Shown here: positions 10,550 to 18,875 of the stretch, one piece after another | How positions within the stretch are numbered: position 1 is the first letter of the stretch | How the letters are laid out: each line of letters opens with the position of its first letter | Assembly: GCF_042887685.1 (NCBI RefSeq) | Contig: NZ_JBHVOS010000007.1 | Location: 62,001 to 126,000, forward strand | Length of the DNA: 64,000 bases | From: Oerskovia sp042887685 | Lineage (GTDB): Bacteria > Actinomycetota > Actinomycetes > Actinomycetales > Cellulomonadaceae | Reading direction: 5' to 3' | Notes under the pieces: generated by a model | What the model saw: only the letters and a program-made list of their open reading frames with translations | What the model was told of the DNA's origin: nothing | The model's database searches: none | Program-made: the position numbers and the translations under genes

Positions 10550-11497
10550 ATGTGCACGGGAATCAGGTTCTCGGACGGCCAGGACAACGTCTATCTCGCA
10601 CGAAACCTCGACTGGACCAGCGGTTACGGTGAGCAGGTCGTGCTGACGCCCACGGGCTACGCCCCGAGGTCGCCGTTCGGCGCGGTGCCCAGCATCAGGC
10701 ACGCGACCATCGGCATGGGCATCGTGGAGGAGGACACCCCCCTCTACTTCGACTGCGGCAACGACGCGGGCCTGGCCGTCGCCGGGCTCAACTTCCCGGG
10801 GTACGCGGCGTACGCCCCCGGGCCCGTCGACGGAGCGGTCAACGTCGCCGCGTACGAGTTCCCGCTGTGGGTGAGCTCGCAGTTCGCGAGCGTGGACGAG
10901 GTGGAAGCGGCGCTCCACGACGTGGTGATCGTCGACAAGCCGATCAACGACAAGTACCCGAGCTCGCTGCTCCACTGGATCATCGCCGACGCGCACCGCG
11001 CCATCGTGGTCGAGCACACGAGCGACGGCATGCACGTCTTCGACGACGACGTCGACGTCCTGACGAACCAGCCCGGGTTCGCGTGGCACCACGAGAACCT
11101 GCGCAACTACCTCAACACCTCGCCCGACTTCCCCCCGGAGACCACCCTGGGCAGGGCGCACCTCACCCCGTTCGGGTCGGGATCGCACATGCGCGGGATC
11201 CCCGGGGACTACTACTCGCCGTCCCGGTTCGTCCGCGCCGCGTACGTCAACGCCCACTACCCGGGCAAGGCGACCGAGGAGGAGAACGTCAGCCGGGCCT
11301 TCCACACGCTGCAGCAGGTCGCGATGGTCGACGGCTGCGCCGCGATGGGATCGGGCGAGTTCGAGATCACGATCTACACGGGACTCTTCTCCTCCCGGAC
11401 CACGACCTACTACTGGAACACCTACGACGACCCGGCGGTCCGCAGCGTCGCGCTGGCCGACCACCCGGCGGACGGCGACAAGCTCGTCCTCGCGTAG
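10550..11497 (+). CDS. Choloylglycine hydrolase / penicillin V acylase family (linear amide C-N hydrolase)
   Basis: 315 residues. After removal of Met1 the catalytic Cys2 is exposed (MCTGIRF). Arg18 and Asp21 (ARNLDW) sit exactly where bile-salt hydrolases have them. GLNFPGYAAY, TNQPGF and SPSRFVRAAY supply the remaining Asn/Arg active-site positions of this Ntn-hydrolase family. There is no signal peptide, so the enzyme is probably cytoplasmic. Members cleave bile-salt amides, penicillin V or N-acyl homoserine lactones. For an environmental actinobacterium an acylase role is as likely as bile-salt hydrolysis, and the sequence does not decide. It is divergent from fabH and convergent with the esterase. 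Confidence 0.9.
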   Translation: MCTGIRFSDGQDNVYLARNLDWTSGYGEQVVLTPTGYAPRSPFGAVPSIRHATIGMGIVEEDTPLYFDCGNDAGLAVAGLNFPGYAAYAPGPVDGAVNVAAYEFPLWVSSQFASVDEVEAALHDVVIVDKPINDKYPSSLLHWIIADAHRAIVVEHTSDGMHVFDDDVDVLTNQPGFAWHHENLRNYLNTSPDFPPETTLGRAHLTPFGSGSHMRGIPGDYYSPSRFVRAAYVNAHYPGKATEEENVSRAFHTLQQVAMVDGCAAMGSGEFEITIYTGLFSSRTTTYYWNTYDDPAVRSVALADHPADGDKLVLA

Positions 11498-11512
11498 CCG
11501 GCCGTCGCACCG

Positions 11513-12982
11513 CTAGCGACGGTCGAGCGCGGCCCGTTCGTCGTCGCGCGGGGCGAGGACCACGGGGTCGCCCTCGCCGTCGAAGACCCGCACGGGCCGG
11601 GACTCGTCCCAGCGCTGCCAGCCGGGGTCCCCGGTCGTCGCGAACCCCACCCAGGCCGAGTGCATCGCGGTCGCCAGCGACTGCGGGGCGTCCGGCCCGG
11701 CGAGCGCCCGCGAGTCGGGCGTCCCCAGGCCGTCGAACACGAAGCCCAGCTCGACGGCGTGGGCCGCACCGAGGTCGGCGACCGGGCTGCGCCACGCGAA
11801 CTCGTACACGTAGGTCTGCGCTCCCGCGGCCCGGCGGGCGTCGGCGACCCGCTGGAGCGGGACCCGCAGCAGGACGTCCGTGGCGAGCGCCCCGAGGACG
11901 ACCCCTACGGACGCCCCGGGCCGGTTGCGCCGGAACAGCCGCACGGCCCGGGCCGATATCCCCACCTTGCGACGGGCAACCGCGAGGTGCAGCCGCTTGA
12001 ACGTGCCGAGCTGTCCCGTGGGGACGAACCAGAGGCGGTACTCCTCGGTCGTGGCACCGACGAGCAGCGGGATCGTGCTCCCGGCCCCCGCGACGAGCGC
12101 GTCCTCGGGGGTGCGGGGCACCAGGTCGTCGTCGAGGCACAGCGCGAACCCCGGGCCTCCCGTGAGCGGTGTCGCCCCGGCCGTCACCCGGTCCTGCGAG
12201 GCGACCAGCGCCTCGGGCAGGACGGTCGCGAAGCCCGCGCTCGTCGTCGGGACGGCCAGGTCCTTGCCCATGGCGCGCGTGATGCGCCCTGCCCGGGCGG
12301 GCGGCTGTGCGGACATCGGGCCGCTCTGCACGATCGCGCGCGCGACGAGCCCCGGCGCCGAGGGGTGCGCGAGGATCGCCGAGACCGTGCTCCCTCCGGC
12401 GGACTGCCCCGCGAGCGTCACGCGCCGCGGGTCGCCGCCGAACGCCGCGACCTCGTCCCGGACCCAGGCCAGCGCCGCGAGCTGGTCGGCCAGGCCCAGG
12501 TTGCGCGGGGCACCGTCGAGCACCGAGAACCCCTCGGCGCCGAGCCGGTAGTTGACCCCGACGAACACGACGCCGTCCTGCGCGAACCGTGTCCCGTCGT
12601 AACCCGCGAGCGCGTTCGACCCGTGCGAGAGCGACCCACCGTGCACCCACACGAGGACGGGCAGCAGCTCGGCGCCCCGCTCGGCCGGGGTCCACACGTT
12701 GACGTGCAGGACGTCCTCGCCCGCGATCGTCACGGTCGGCAGCAGCGCGCCCAGCGCACCCGGATAGGGCGACTGCGGGGACGTGGCGCCGTACCGGGTC
12801 GCGTCCCGCACGCCGTCCCACGGTTGCGCAGGCTCGGGCGACGCGAACCGGCGGCCACGGAAGGGCGGCGCCGCGTACGGCACCCCGAGGAACCTCTCGA
12901 CTCCGTCCGCGACGGTCCCCTCGACCGCGCCCTTGCTCGTCACGACCCGGACCCGATCGGCGACCTCGCTGTCAGCACCCAT
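11513..12982 (-). CDS. Type-B carboxylesterase
   Basis: 489 residues, full family length. GVPYAAPPFRGRRF and EDVLHVNVWTP are standard N-terminal signatures, WVHGGSLSHG is the oxyanion-hole region, and TLAGQSAGGSTV holds the nucleophile Ser194. Later NYRLGAEGF and a C-terminal AHAVELGFVFD (His/acid region) fit the alpha/beta hydrolase fold. It should hydrolyse carboxylic esters, and the natural substrate is unknown. No signal peptide is present. ATG at 12982 starts the alignable region. Its stop lies 16 bases from that of the convergent amidase gene, with no room for a terminator. Confidence 0.92.
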   Translation of the reverse strand: MGADSEVADRVRVVTSKGAVEGTVADGVERFLGVPYAAPPFRGRRFASPEPAQPWDGVRDATRYGATSPQSPYPGALGALLPTVTIAGEDVLHVNVWTPAERGAELLPVLVWVHGGSLSHGSNALAGYDGTRFAQDGVVFVGVNYRLGAEGFSVLDGAPRNLGLADQLAALAWVRDEVAAFGGDPRRVTLAGQSAGGSTVSAILAHPSAPGLVARAIVQSGPMSAQPPARAGRITRAMGKDLAVPTTSAGFATVLPEALVASQDRVTAGATPLTGGPGFALCLDDDLVPRTPEDALVAGAGSTIPLLVGATTEEYRLWFVPTGQLGTFKRLHLAVARRKVGISARAVRLFRRNRPGASVGVVLGALATDVLLRVPLQRVADARRAAGAQTYVYEFAWRSPVADLGAAHAVELGFVFDGLGTPDSRALAGPDAPQSLATAMHSAWVGFATTGDPGWQRWDESRPVRVFDGEGDPVVLAPRDDERAALDRR

Positions 12983-13089
12983 CCCGCCATGGTCCCTCCG
13001 GACGGGCCGAGGTGGTGGCGACGCGCCGGTCGGGCGCCGACGGCCGGTCGTCTCGACCGGGTTCGTCCCGACGATCTAGGCTTCGGTGG

Positions 13090-13701
13090 ATGTCGAGCGT
13101 CCAGCGGTTCCGCGGCCGCATCGCCGGGTGGGGCACGGCGTCGGGGACCCGCCTGGTCGTCGGCAGGTGGGACGTGTCCCCGTTCGGGGCGTTCGCCGAC
13201 GTCATGGTGGAGCGGCCCGACGGCGAGCGCATCCTTCTCGCCCCGTCGCACCAGGTCGCTGACCTCGTCGCGACGACGTACCGCTTCGACCGGGTCGAGG
13301 TGTGCCCTGTCACCGTGCACCGGGTGGCCGGGCCGGAGGACTGGCACGTGGTCGCCGGACCGCTCGAGGCGTGGGTCGACGTCGGGCGGCGCACGGCGCT
13401 CGGCCGTGTCCTGCGCATGGTGCCCCGGCGGGTCGCTACCTCCCACCGGACGACGCTGCTCACCGACCCCGTCGCACGCGTCGCCCTCCGGGGTGTCCGG
13501 ACGCGCGGGAGCGCAGGACCCGGTCGGGTCGAGCACTACGGCGCGACGGACGTGCACGAGATCACGGGCGCCCGGACCGAGTGGGCCGGGGAACGGCTGG
13601 GGGACCTGCGGGACGTCGACCCGCCCGTCCGGTTCGGGTTCGGTTCCACGCCGCGACGGCCGGTCGTGACGGACGTCGTGACGACGATCACTGCGCGGTG
13701 A
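13090..13701 (+). CDS. Conserved-looking hypothetical cytoplasmic protein
   Basis: 203 residues, not recognised. The sequence is soluble and beta-rich (FRGRIAGWG, LVVGRWDVSPFGAFADVMVERPDGERILLAP, VEVCPVTVHRV), with no signal peptide, membrane segment or obvious catalytic motif. ATG at 13090 is preferred over an upstream ATG at 13012 because TAGGCT (13077-13082) lies seven bases before it as a leaderless -10. The residues encoded further upstream are only Arg/Ser-rich. It is divergent from the esterase and followed 39 bases later by the AIM24 gene in the same direction. Confidence 0.7.
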   Translation: MSSVQRFRGRIAGWGTASGTRLVVGRWDVSPFGAFADVMVERPDGERILLAPSHQVADLVATTYRFDRVEVCPVTVHRVAGPEDWHVVAGPLEAWVDVGRRTALGRVLRMVPRRVATSHRTTLLTDPVARVALRGVRTRGSAGPGRVEHYGATDVHEITGARTEWAGERLGDLRDVDPPVRFGFGSTPRRPVVTDVVTTITAR

Positions 13702-13740
13702 CGCGTGCACCGTGCGCGAGCGTGCCGGATGATCGGTGCC

Positions 13741-14412
13741 ATGCGCAGCACACTCATGCACCACGTCGAACAGCCGGGCGAACCGGGCAGCTTCCAGCTC
13801 CAGAACGACCGCATGCTCAAGGTCGACCTCGCGGGCACGGGCGGCTTCTTCTACGCACGTCAGGGCTCGATGGTCGCCTACCAGGGTGACGTCGACTTCG
13901 CGTACCAGGGCGCGGGCGGCGTCGCCAAGATGTTCAAGAAGGCCTTCACGGGCGAGGGCATGTCGCTCATGAAGGTCTCGGGCAGCGGCGACGTGTTCCT
14001 CGCGCAGGACGCCGACCAGGTCTTCGTCCTGCACCTGGAGGGCGAGTCCGTGACGGTCAACGGTGCCAACGTGCTCGCGTTCGAGAGCACCCTGACCTGG
14101 GACATCAACCGCGTCGAGGGCGCGTCGATGCTCAGCGGCGGGCTGTTCAACACGACCTTCACGGGCACGGGCGCCCTGGCCGTGACCGCGTACGGGACGC
14201 CCGTCGTCCTGGACGTCGACGAGCCGACCTACGTCGACATGCAGGCCGCGGTCCTGTGGTCGACCTCCTTGACGTCCACGATCCGCAAGACCGCGAAGCT
14301 CTCGGCCGCGATCGGCCGCGGGTCCGGCGAGGCGTACCAGCTCGGGCTCACGGGGCGCGGCATCGTCGTCGTGCAGGCCTCGGAGGGGCACCCGGTCCCG
14401 ACGTCGAGCTGA
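13741..14412 (+). CDS. AIM24 family protein
   Basis: 223 residues of the AIM24 family, a right-handed beta-prism-like fold named after a mitochondrial protein. Recognisable segments are LKVDLAGTGGFFYARQGSMVAYQGDV, the FTGEGMSLMKVSGSGDVFLA core and the VNGANVLAFESTLTWDI repeat. Bacterial members have no proven biochemical activity and some are linked to stress or membrane functions. ATG at 13741 begins the family-like sequence and has GATGAT seven bases upstream. A frame beginning at 13705 would add a short unrelated extension. Downstream is an elaborate nested palindrome before prfC. Confidence 0.85.
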   Translation: MRSTLMHHVEQPGEPGSFQLQNDRMLKVDLAGTGGFFYARQGSMVAYQGDVDFAYQGAGGVAKMFKKAFTGEGMSLMKVSGSGDVFLAQDADQVFVLHLEGESVTVNGANVLAFESTLTWDINRVEGASMLSGGLFNTTFTGTGALAVTAYGTPVVLDVDEPTYVDMQAAVLWSTSLTSTIRKTAKLSAAIGRGSGEAYQLGLTGRGIVVVQASEGHPVPTSS

Positions 14413-14420
14413 CCCTCGCG

Positions 14421-14489
14421 CCGAGGTAGACCCCTGTGCGCGAGGTAGACCTCCTGGAGGTCTACCTCGGCCGTACGGGTCTACCTCGG
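14421..14489. repeat. Nested inverted repeat with four copies of a GAGGTAGACC unit
   Basis: The outer arms 14421-14433 (CCGAGGTAGACCC) and 14477-14489 pair perfectly over 13 bases. Between them, the arms 14441-14454 (CGAGGTAGACCTCC) and 14456-14469 pair perfectly around one central base. All four arms share CGAGGTAGACC. It follows the AIM24 stop by nine bases, so termination is one role, but the four-fold design exceeds what a terminator needs. Confidence 0.85.
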
Positions 14490-14649
14490 CGGATTCCTTG
14501 CTGTCTGCCTACGGCCCGTGTCGGACCGTGGTCGGCGCGGTCCCGATCTCGCGGGAGAATGGAGAGCTGGGTGCTGCGTCCCGCGCGGATGCGCCCCGCC
14601 CCTCGACCTCGATCGCGCAGGAAACTGCAGGAAGCCACAGGACGTTCCA

Positions 14650-16302
14650 GTGCCCTCAGCGGACCAGCCCACCACGACCTCCAGCCCCACCGCCCCCGCG
14701 GCGGCTTCTCCGGGAACCCCCGCGAAGGAGCAGGCGACCGTCCTCGCGGAGGCCTCGCGCCGCCGCTCGTTCGCGGTCATCAGCCACCCGGACGCGGGCA
14801 AGTCGACCCTCACCGAGGCGCTCGCCCTGCACGCCAACGCGATCCGCGAGGCGGGCCGCGCCGACGGCAAGGCGGGCAAGCGCACGGTGTCCGACTGGAT
14901 GGACATGGAGCAGGACCGAGGGATCTCGATCACGTCGGCCGCGCTGCAGTTCACCTACCGCGACGCGATGATCAACCTGGTCGACACCCCCGGCCACGCC
15001 GACTTCTCCGAGGACACCTACCGCGTGCTGTCCGCGGTCGACGCCGCCGTGATGCTCGTCGACGCCGCCAAGGGCCTCGAGGTCCAGACCATGAAGCTGT
15101 TCGCGGTCTGCAAGCACCGCGGCATCCCCCTCATCACGGTCATCAACAAGTGGGACCGTCCGGGCAAGGACGCGCTCGAGCTCATGGACGAGATCCAGGA
15201 GCGCACGGGCCTGGTGCCGACGCCGCTCACGTGGCCCGTGGGCGTGGGCGGCGACTTCCGCGGCGTCCTGGACCGCCGCACGGGCCAGTACGTGCACTAC
15301 ACGCGCACCGCGGGCGGCACCACGATCGCCCCCGAGGAGGTCATGGACCCGGACGCGGCCCTGACGCGCGAGGGCGACGCGTGGACGACCGCGGTCGAGG
15401 AGGCCGAGCTGCTCGCCGACACCAACGGCGACCACGACCAGGAGTCGTTCCTGGCCGGTCAGACGACCCCGGTGCTGTTCGGCTCGGCCGTGCAGAACTT
15501 CGGCGTCCACGCCCTGCTCGACGTCCTGGTCGACGTCGCGCCCTCCCCCTCGCCGCGTGTCACCGTGACCGAGGACACGCGGCCCGTCGAGGCGCCGTTC
15601 AGCGCGTTCGTCTTCAAGATGCAGGCCGGCATGGACACCGCGCACCGCGACCGCCTCGCGTTCGCGCGCATCTGCTCGGGCGTGTTCGAGCGCGGCATGG
15701 TCGTGAGCTCGGCCCGCACGGGCAAGCCCTTCGCGACGAAGTACGCGCAGCAGGTCTTCGGTCGTGAGCGCACGATCGTCGACACGGCCTACCCGGGCGA
15801 CGTCGTGGGGCTCGTCAACGCGGCGGGCCTGCGCGTGGGCGACACGCTGTACCTGGACAAGAAGGTCGAGTTCCCGCCGCTGCCGACGTTCGCGCCCGAG
15901 CACTTCGCGGTCATGCGCGCCAAGGACGTCTCGCGCTACAAGCAGTTCCAGCGCGGCGTCATGCAGCTCGGCGCCGAGGGTGTCGTGCAGGTCCTGCGCT
16001 CGGACCTGCGCGGTGACCAGGCGCCGGTCCTGGCCGTGGTCGGCCCCATGCAGTTCGAGGTCGCCGAGCACCGCATGGCGACAGAGTTCAACGCTCCCGT
16101 GACGCTCGACCGCCTGGGCTACTCGATGGCGCTGCGCACCACGAAGGACTGGGTCGCGCCGCTCAACGAGCAGCCCGGCGTCGAGGTGCTCCAGCGCGAG
16201 GACGGCGAGTACCTGGCGCTCTTCCCGGACCGCTGGCGCGTGACGTCGGTGCGCAACCGCCTCGACGACGTGGTCCTGCTCGAGGACGAGATCTTCGGCT
16301 GA
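14650..16302 (+). CDS. prfC: Peptide chain release factor 3
   Basis: 550 residues. It is the translational GTPase that removes RF1/RF2 from the ribosome after peptide release. SHPDAGKSTLTEA (G1), EQDRGISIT (switch, G2), LVDTPGHADFSEDTYR (G3) and INKWDRPG (G4 in its RF3 form) are all present. Domain II and the RF3 C-terminal domain follow (LGAEGVVQVLRSDL, VVGPMQFEV). GTG at 14650 is used because it is the first start in the frame that precedes the conserved part by a reasonable distance. The first 35 residues are Pro/Thr/Ala-rich and not conserved. A large perfect hairpin follows. Confidence 0.95.
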   Translation: MPSADQPTTTSSPTAPAAASPGTPAKEQATVLAEASRRRSFAVISHPDAGKSTLTEALALHANAIREAGRADGKAGKRTVSDWMDMEQDRGISITSAALQFTYRDAMINLVDTPGHADFSEDTYRVLSAVDAAVMLVDAAKGLEVQTMKLFAVCKHRGIPLITVINKWDRPGKDALELMDEIQERTGLVPTPLTWPVGVGGDFRGVLDRRTGQYVHYTRTAGGTTIAPEEVMDPDAALTREGDAWTTAVEEAELLADTNGDHDQESFLAGQTTPVLFGSAVQNFGVHALLDVLVDVAPSPSPRVTVTEDTRPVEAPFSAFVFKMQAGMDTAHRDRLAFARICSGVFERGMVVSSARTGKPFATKYAQQVFGRERTIVDTAYPGDVVGLVNAAGLRVGDTLYLDKKVEFPPLPTFAPEHFAVMRAKDVSRYKQFQRGVMQLGAEGVVQVLRSDLRGDQAPVLAVVGPMQFEVAEHRMATEFNAPVTLDRLGYSMALRTTKDWVAPLNEQPGVEVLQREDGEYLALFPDRWRVTSVRNRLDDVVLLEDEIFG

Positions 16303-16318
16303 CCGTCCCGCCTCGGAT

Positions 16319-16368
16319 GCCCGACGGCGGAGCGCACCCACGTACCCGGGTGCGCTCCGCCGTCGGGC
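16319..16368. terminator. Large bidirectional hairpin terminator
   Basis: A perfect 21-pair stem (16319-16339 with 16348-16368) carries an 8-base loop ACGTACCC. It starts 16 bases after prfC and faces the 3' end of the convergent exporter gene, so it should terminate both. The stem contains GCCCGACGGC, a motif recurring in other intergenic hairpins of the window. Confidence 0.85.
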
Positions 16369-16410
16369 GTCGGTGCACCACCGGGCGACCGGGCCGGGCG
16401 CCCGAGCGGG

Positions 16411-18000
16411 TCACCGCGTGGCCGCGACCCCTCGCGCCACCAGGCCGGCCTCGTCGGAGAGCCGGATCTCCTTCATGAAGAACGCGATCACGAAGCCCAG
16501 CGCGCCGAGCGGCACGAGGTACCAGAAGGCGGGTGCGAGCGCGTCGGTGTAGGCCGTGACGACGAGGTCGTGCAGCGCCGCCGGCAGGTCCTTGACGGCT
16601 TCCGGGGTGAGGCTCTGCGCACCGAAGTCCTGCGGGACGTCGCTCGCGGGCAGGCCCTTCGTCGCGTCGGCCAGGTTGGATGCGAGCCGCGTGGTGAACA
16701 CGGTCGAGAACACGCTCGTGCCGACCGCGGCGCCGATCTCCCGCAGGAAGTTGTTGGTCGACGTCGCGACCCCCACCAGCTCGGGGGCGACCGAGTTCTG
16801 CACCGCGATCACGATGGTCTGGAGCACCAGGCCCAGCCCGAAGCCGAGCACGAAGATCATGGCGCCGAACGTCACCATCGACATGTCGGCCGTGAGCTGT
16901 GTCAGCAGGACCAGCCCGACCGTCGCGATGCCCATGCCGAGGATCGGGTAGACCTTGTACCTGCCCGTGCGGGCGATCAGCAGGCCCGACCCGATCGCCG
17001 TGATCATCAGCCCGACCGTCATGGGCAGCATCAGCAGCCCCGACCCGGTGGCGCTGTAGCCCTGCGCCATCTGCAGGAACGTCGGCAGGAACGACAGCGC
17101 CGCGAACATCGTCATGCCCAGCACCAGGGCGATCGAGACCGACACGGAGAAGGTCCGGCTCCTGAACAGGTGCAACGGGATGAGGGGGTCGTCCACCCTC
17201 GTCTCCACGACGAGGAACGCGACCAGCCCGAGCACCGTCAGGGCCACGAGCCCGAGGAGGACCGGGCTGCTCCAGTCGTACGTCCGGTCGCTCACGATCG
17301 AGCTCCAGCTCGTGAGGAGCACGATGCCCGCGGTCGTGAACGCCATGAGGACGGCGCCCCCGACGTCGAACCGCGTGCTCGGCCTGCGCGACGGGAGCCG
17401 GAGCTTGAACCAGGCGATGCCGAGCGCGACCAGCCCGATCGGCACGTTGAGCCAGAAGCACCAGCGCCAGCCGGGCCCCTCGGTGAACCAGCCGCCCAGC
17501 AGGGGCCCCGCGACCGTGGCGATCCCGAAGACCGCACCCAGGGGACCCATGTACCTGCCGCGGTCCCGGGCCGAGACGATGTCGGCGATGATCGCCTGGC
17601 TCAGGATCACCAGCCCACCGGCGCCCAGGCCCTGGACCGAACGCCACACCACGAGTTCGACGAACGAGCCCGACAGGGCCGACCCGGTCGAGCCGACCAC
17701 GAAGATCGCGATCGCGACGAGGAACGGCAGCCGGCGGCCCCGGAGGTCACCGACCTTGCCGTAGATCGGCATCACGATCGCGATCGCGAGGAGGTAGGCC
17801 GTGATGATCCAGCCCTCGTCCTCGGCCGCGCCCAGGTCCCCCACGATCGTCGGCAGCGCCGTGCCGACGACCGACTGGTCCAGCGCGGACAGGAACATCG
17901 CAGCCAGCAGCGCGCTGAAGATCACGTAGATCGTGCCCTGCGAGAGGACCAGCTCGGGTTCGCCCTGCTCCTGGGGCGTGGAAGGCGAGGTGTGGCTCAT
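16411..18000 (-). CDS. DHA2 (14-TM) MFS multidrug exporter
   Basis: 529 residues of the EmrB/QacA type with 14 predicted helices. Motif C-like and motif A-like segments are LDQSVVGTALPTIVGDLGA, GKVGDLRGRRLPFL and GPLLGGWFTEGPGWRWCFWLNVPIG, which are typical of proton-driven drug exporters. ATG at 18000 has GAAGG at proper distance. A frame continuing to 18552 encodes only low-complexity sequence. The ArsR-like gene lies 146 bases upstream in the same direction and may be its regulator. A Pro/Gly-free C-terminal extension after helix 14 contains a proposed extracytoplasmic loop (NLADATKGLPASDVPQDFG), unusual but seen in this subfamily. Confidence 0.92.
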   Translation of the reverse strand: MSHTSPSTPQEQGEPELVLSQGTIYVIFSALLAAMFLSALDQSVVGTALPTIVGDLGAAEDEGWIITAYLLAIAIVMPIYGKVGDLRGRRLPFLVAIAIFVVGSTGSALSGSFVELVVWRSVQGLGAGGLVILSQAIIADIVSARDRGRYMGPLGAVFGIATVAGPLLGGWFTEGPGWRWCFWLNVPIGLVALGIAWFKLRLPSRRPSTRFDVGGAVLMAFTTAGIVLLTSWSSIVSDRTYDWSSPVLLGLVALTVLGLVAFLVVETRVDDPLIPLHLFRSRTFSVSVSIALVLGMTMFAALSFLPTFLQMAQGYSATGSGLLMLPMTVGLMITAIGSGLLIARTGRYKVYPILGMGIATVGLVLLTQLTADMSMVTFGAMIFVLGFGLGLVLQTIVIAVQNSVAPELVGVATSTNNFLREIGAAVGTSVFSTVFTTRLASNLADATKGLPASDVPQDFGAQSLTPEAVKDLPAALHDLVVTAYTDALAPAFWYLVPLGALGFVIAFFMKEIRLSDEAGLVARGVAATR

Positions 18001-18146
18001 CGCAGGGCCCTTCGTGTCGGGTCGCGGACGCCGGCCACCTGGCGTGGACGCGCGTCCTTCCAGGGTCGACCGGCGGCACGACGGCCGCAACACCTGCGGG
18101 GCCGACCGCTGCCGGGCAGGCGCCGAGCCCCGTCGGCGCGGCGACC

Positions 18147-18782
18147 CTAGACGTCCTGGCGCGCGGCGACCGTCTCCTGCCCCGCGCCGTCCGGCCCCTC
18201 CTCGTCGCGCCCGCCGCCGTCCGGCACCTCGTCGTCCTGCTCGCCACGGGGGGCCAGCACCGCGAGCAGCTGGTACGCGCGTCGGGCAGGGTCCTGCGCC
18301 TGCCGGGCCTCGGCGAGCGCCCGGTTCGACCAGCGTTCGATCAGGTCCCCGAGCTCCTGGGCCATCTCTGCGGCCTGCTCGGGCGTGAGGACGAGGGCGC
18401 TGATCGCGAGCATCCGGTCGTCGTCGGTGGACCTCGTGTCGTTCGCGTCCACGAACAGCCGCTCGGCCCACACGAGCGCCGGACGGACGATCTCGCGCAC
18501 GGCCTCGGGAGACCCCGGGTCGACGACGTAGCTCTCGGCGACGCTGGCCCACACGCGGTCGCGCCGGTCGCGCGCGTGCTCAGGTGCCTCGGCGATCATC
18601 CCCGCCTTGGCCAGGACCCGCAGGTGGAAGCTGACCGAGTTCGCGGGCTCCCCGATGACCTGTGCCAGGTCTGCGGCCCGGGCATGCCCGAGGGCGACGA
18701 GCTCGGTGAGGATCCGCTGCCGTGTCGGGTGGGCGATGGCACGCAGTGCCGTGGGGTCCTGGACGCGGAAGGTCTCGAGCAT
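18147..18782 (-). CDS. ArsR-like winged-helix regulator
   Basis: 211 residues. The N-terminal winged helix (DPTALRAIAHPTRQRILTEL, then EPANSVSFHLRVLAKAGMI) is of the ArsR/helix-turn-helix 20 type. The C-terminal half lacks the metal-binding cysteines of true ArsR proteins and is probably a dimerisation or ligand domain. The last 30 residues are acidic and disordered. The start at 18782 has TAGCCT six bases upstream, a leaderless promoter. Three GCGCAA-type half sites lie between it and the divergent MFS gene, so it most likely represses that pump and itself. Confidence 0.88.
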   Translation of the reverse strand: MLETFRVQDPTALRAIAHPTRQRILTELVALGHARAADLAQVIGEPANSVSFHLRVLAKAGMIAEAPEHARDRRDRVWASVAESYVVDPGSPEAVREIVRPALVWAERLFVDANDTRSTDDDRMLAISALVLTPEQAAEMAQELGDLIERWSNRALAEARQAQDPARRAYQLLAVLAPRGEQDDEVPDGGGRDEEGPDGAGQETVAARQDV

Positions 18783-18825
18783 GGACCGAGGCTAGCAACG
18801 CCAGCCACGCATCCGCACGACCTAC

Positions 18826-18859
18826 TGCGCAACGACTATTGCGCATCAGATGTTGCGCG
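18826..18859. promoter_or_regulatory. Operator cluster of the ArsR-like regulator
   Basis: TGCGCAA CGACTA TTGCGCA (18826-18845) is a perfect 7-base inverted repeat. A third half site, TTGCGCG (18853-18859), touches the -10 box TAGCGT (18862-18867) of the divergent MFS gene. The cluster sits between two leaderless promoters. Confidence 0.7.
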
Positions 18860-18875
18860 ACTAGCGTGTGCTCGC

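Noticed and set aside
18147..18782. Arsenic or metal-sensing ArsR
   Set aside because: The metal-binding cysteine motif is absent from the recognition helix and C-terminal region.
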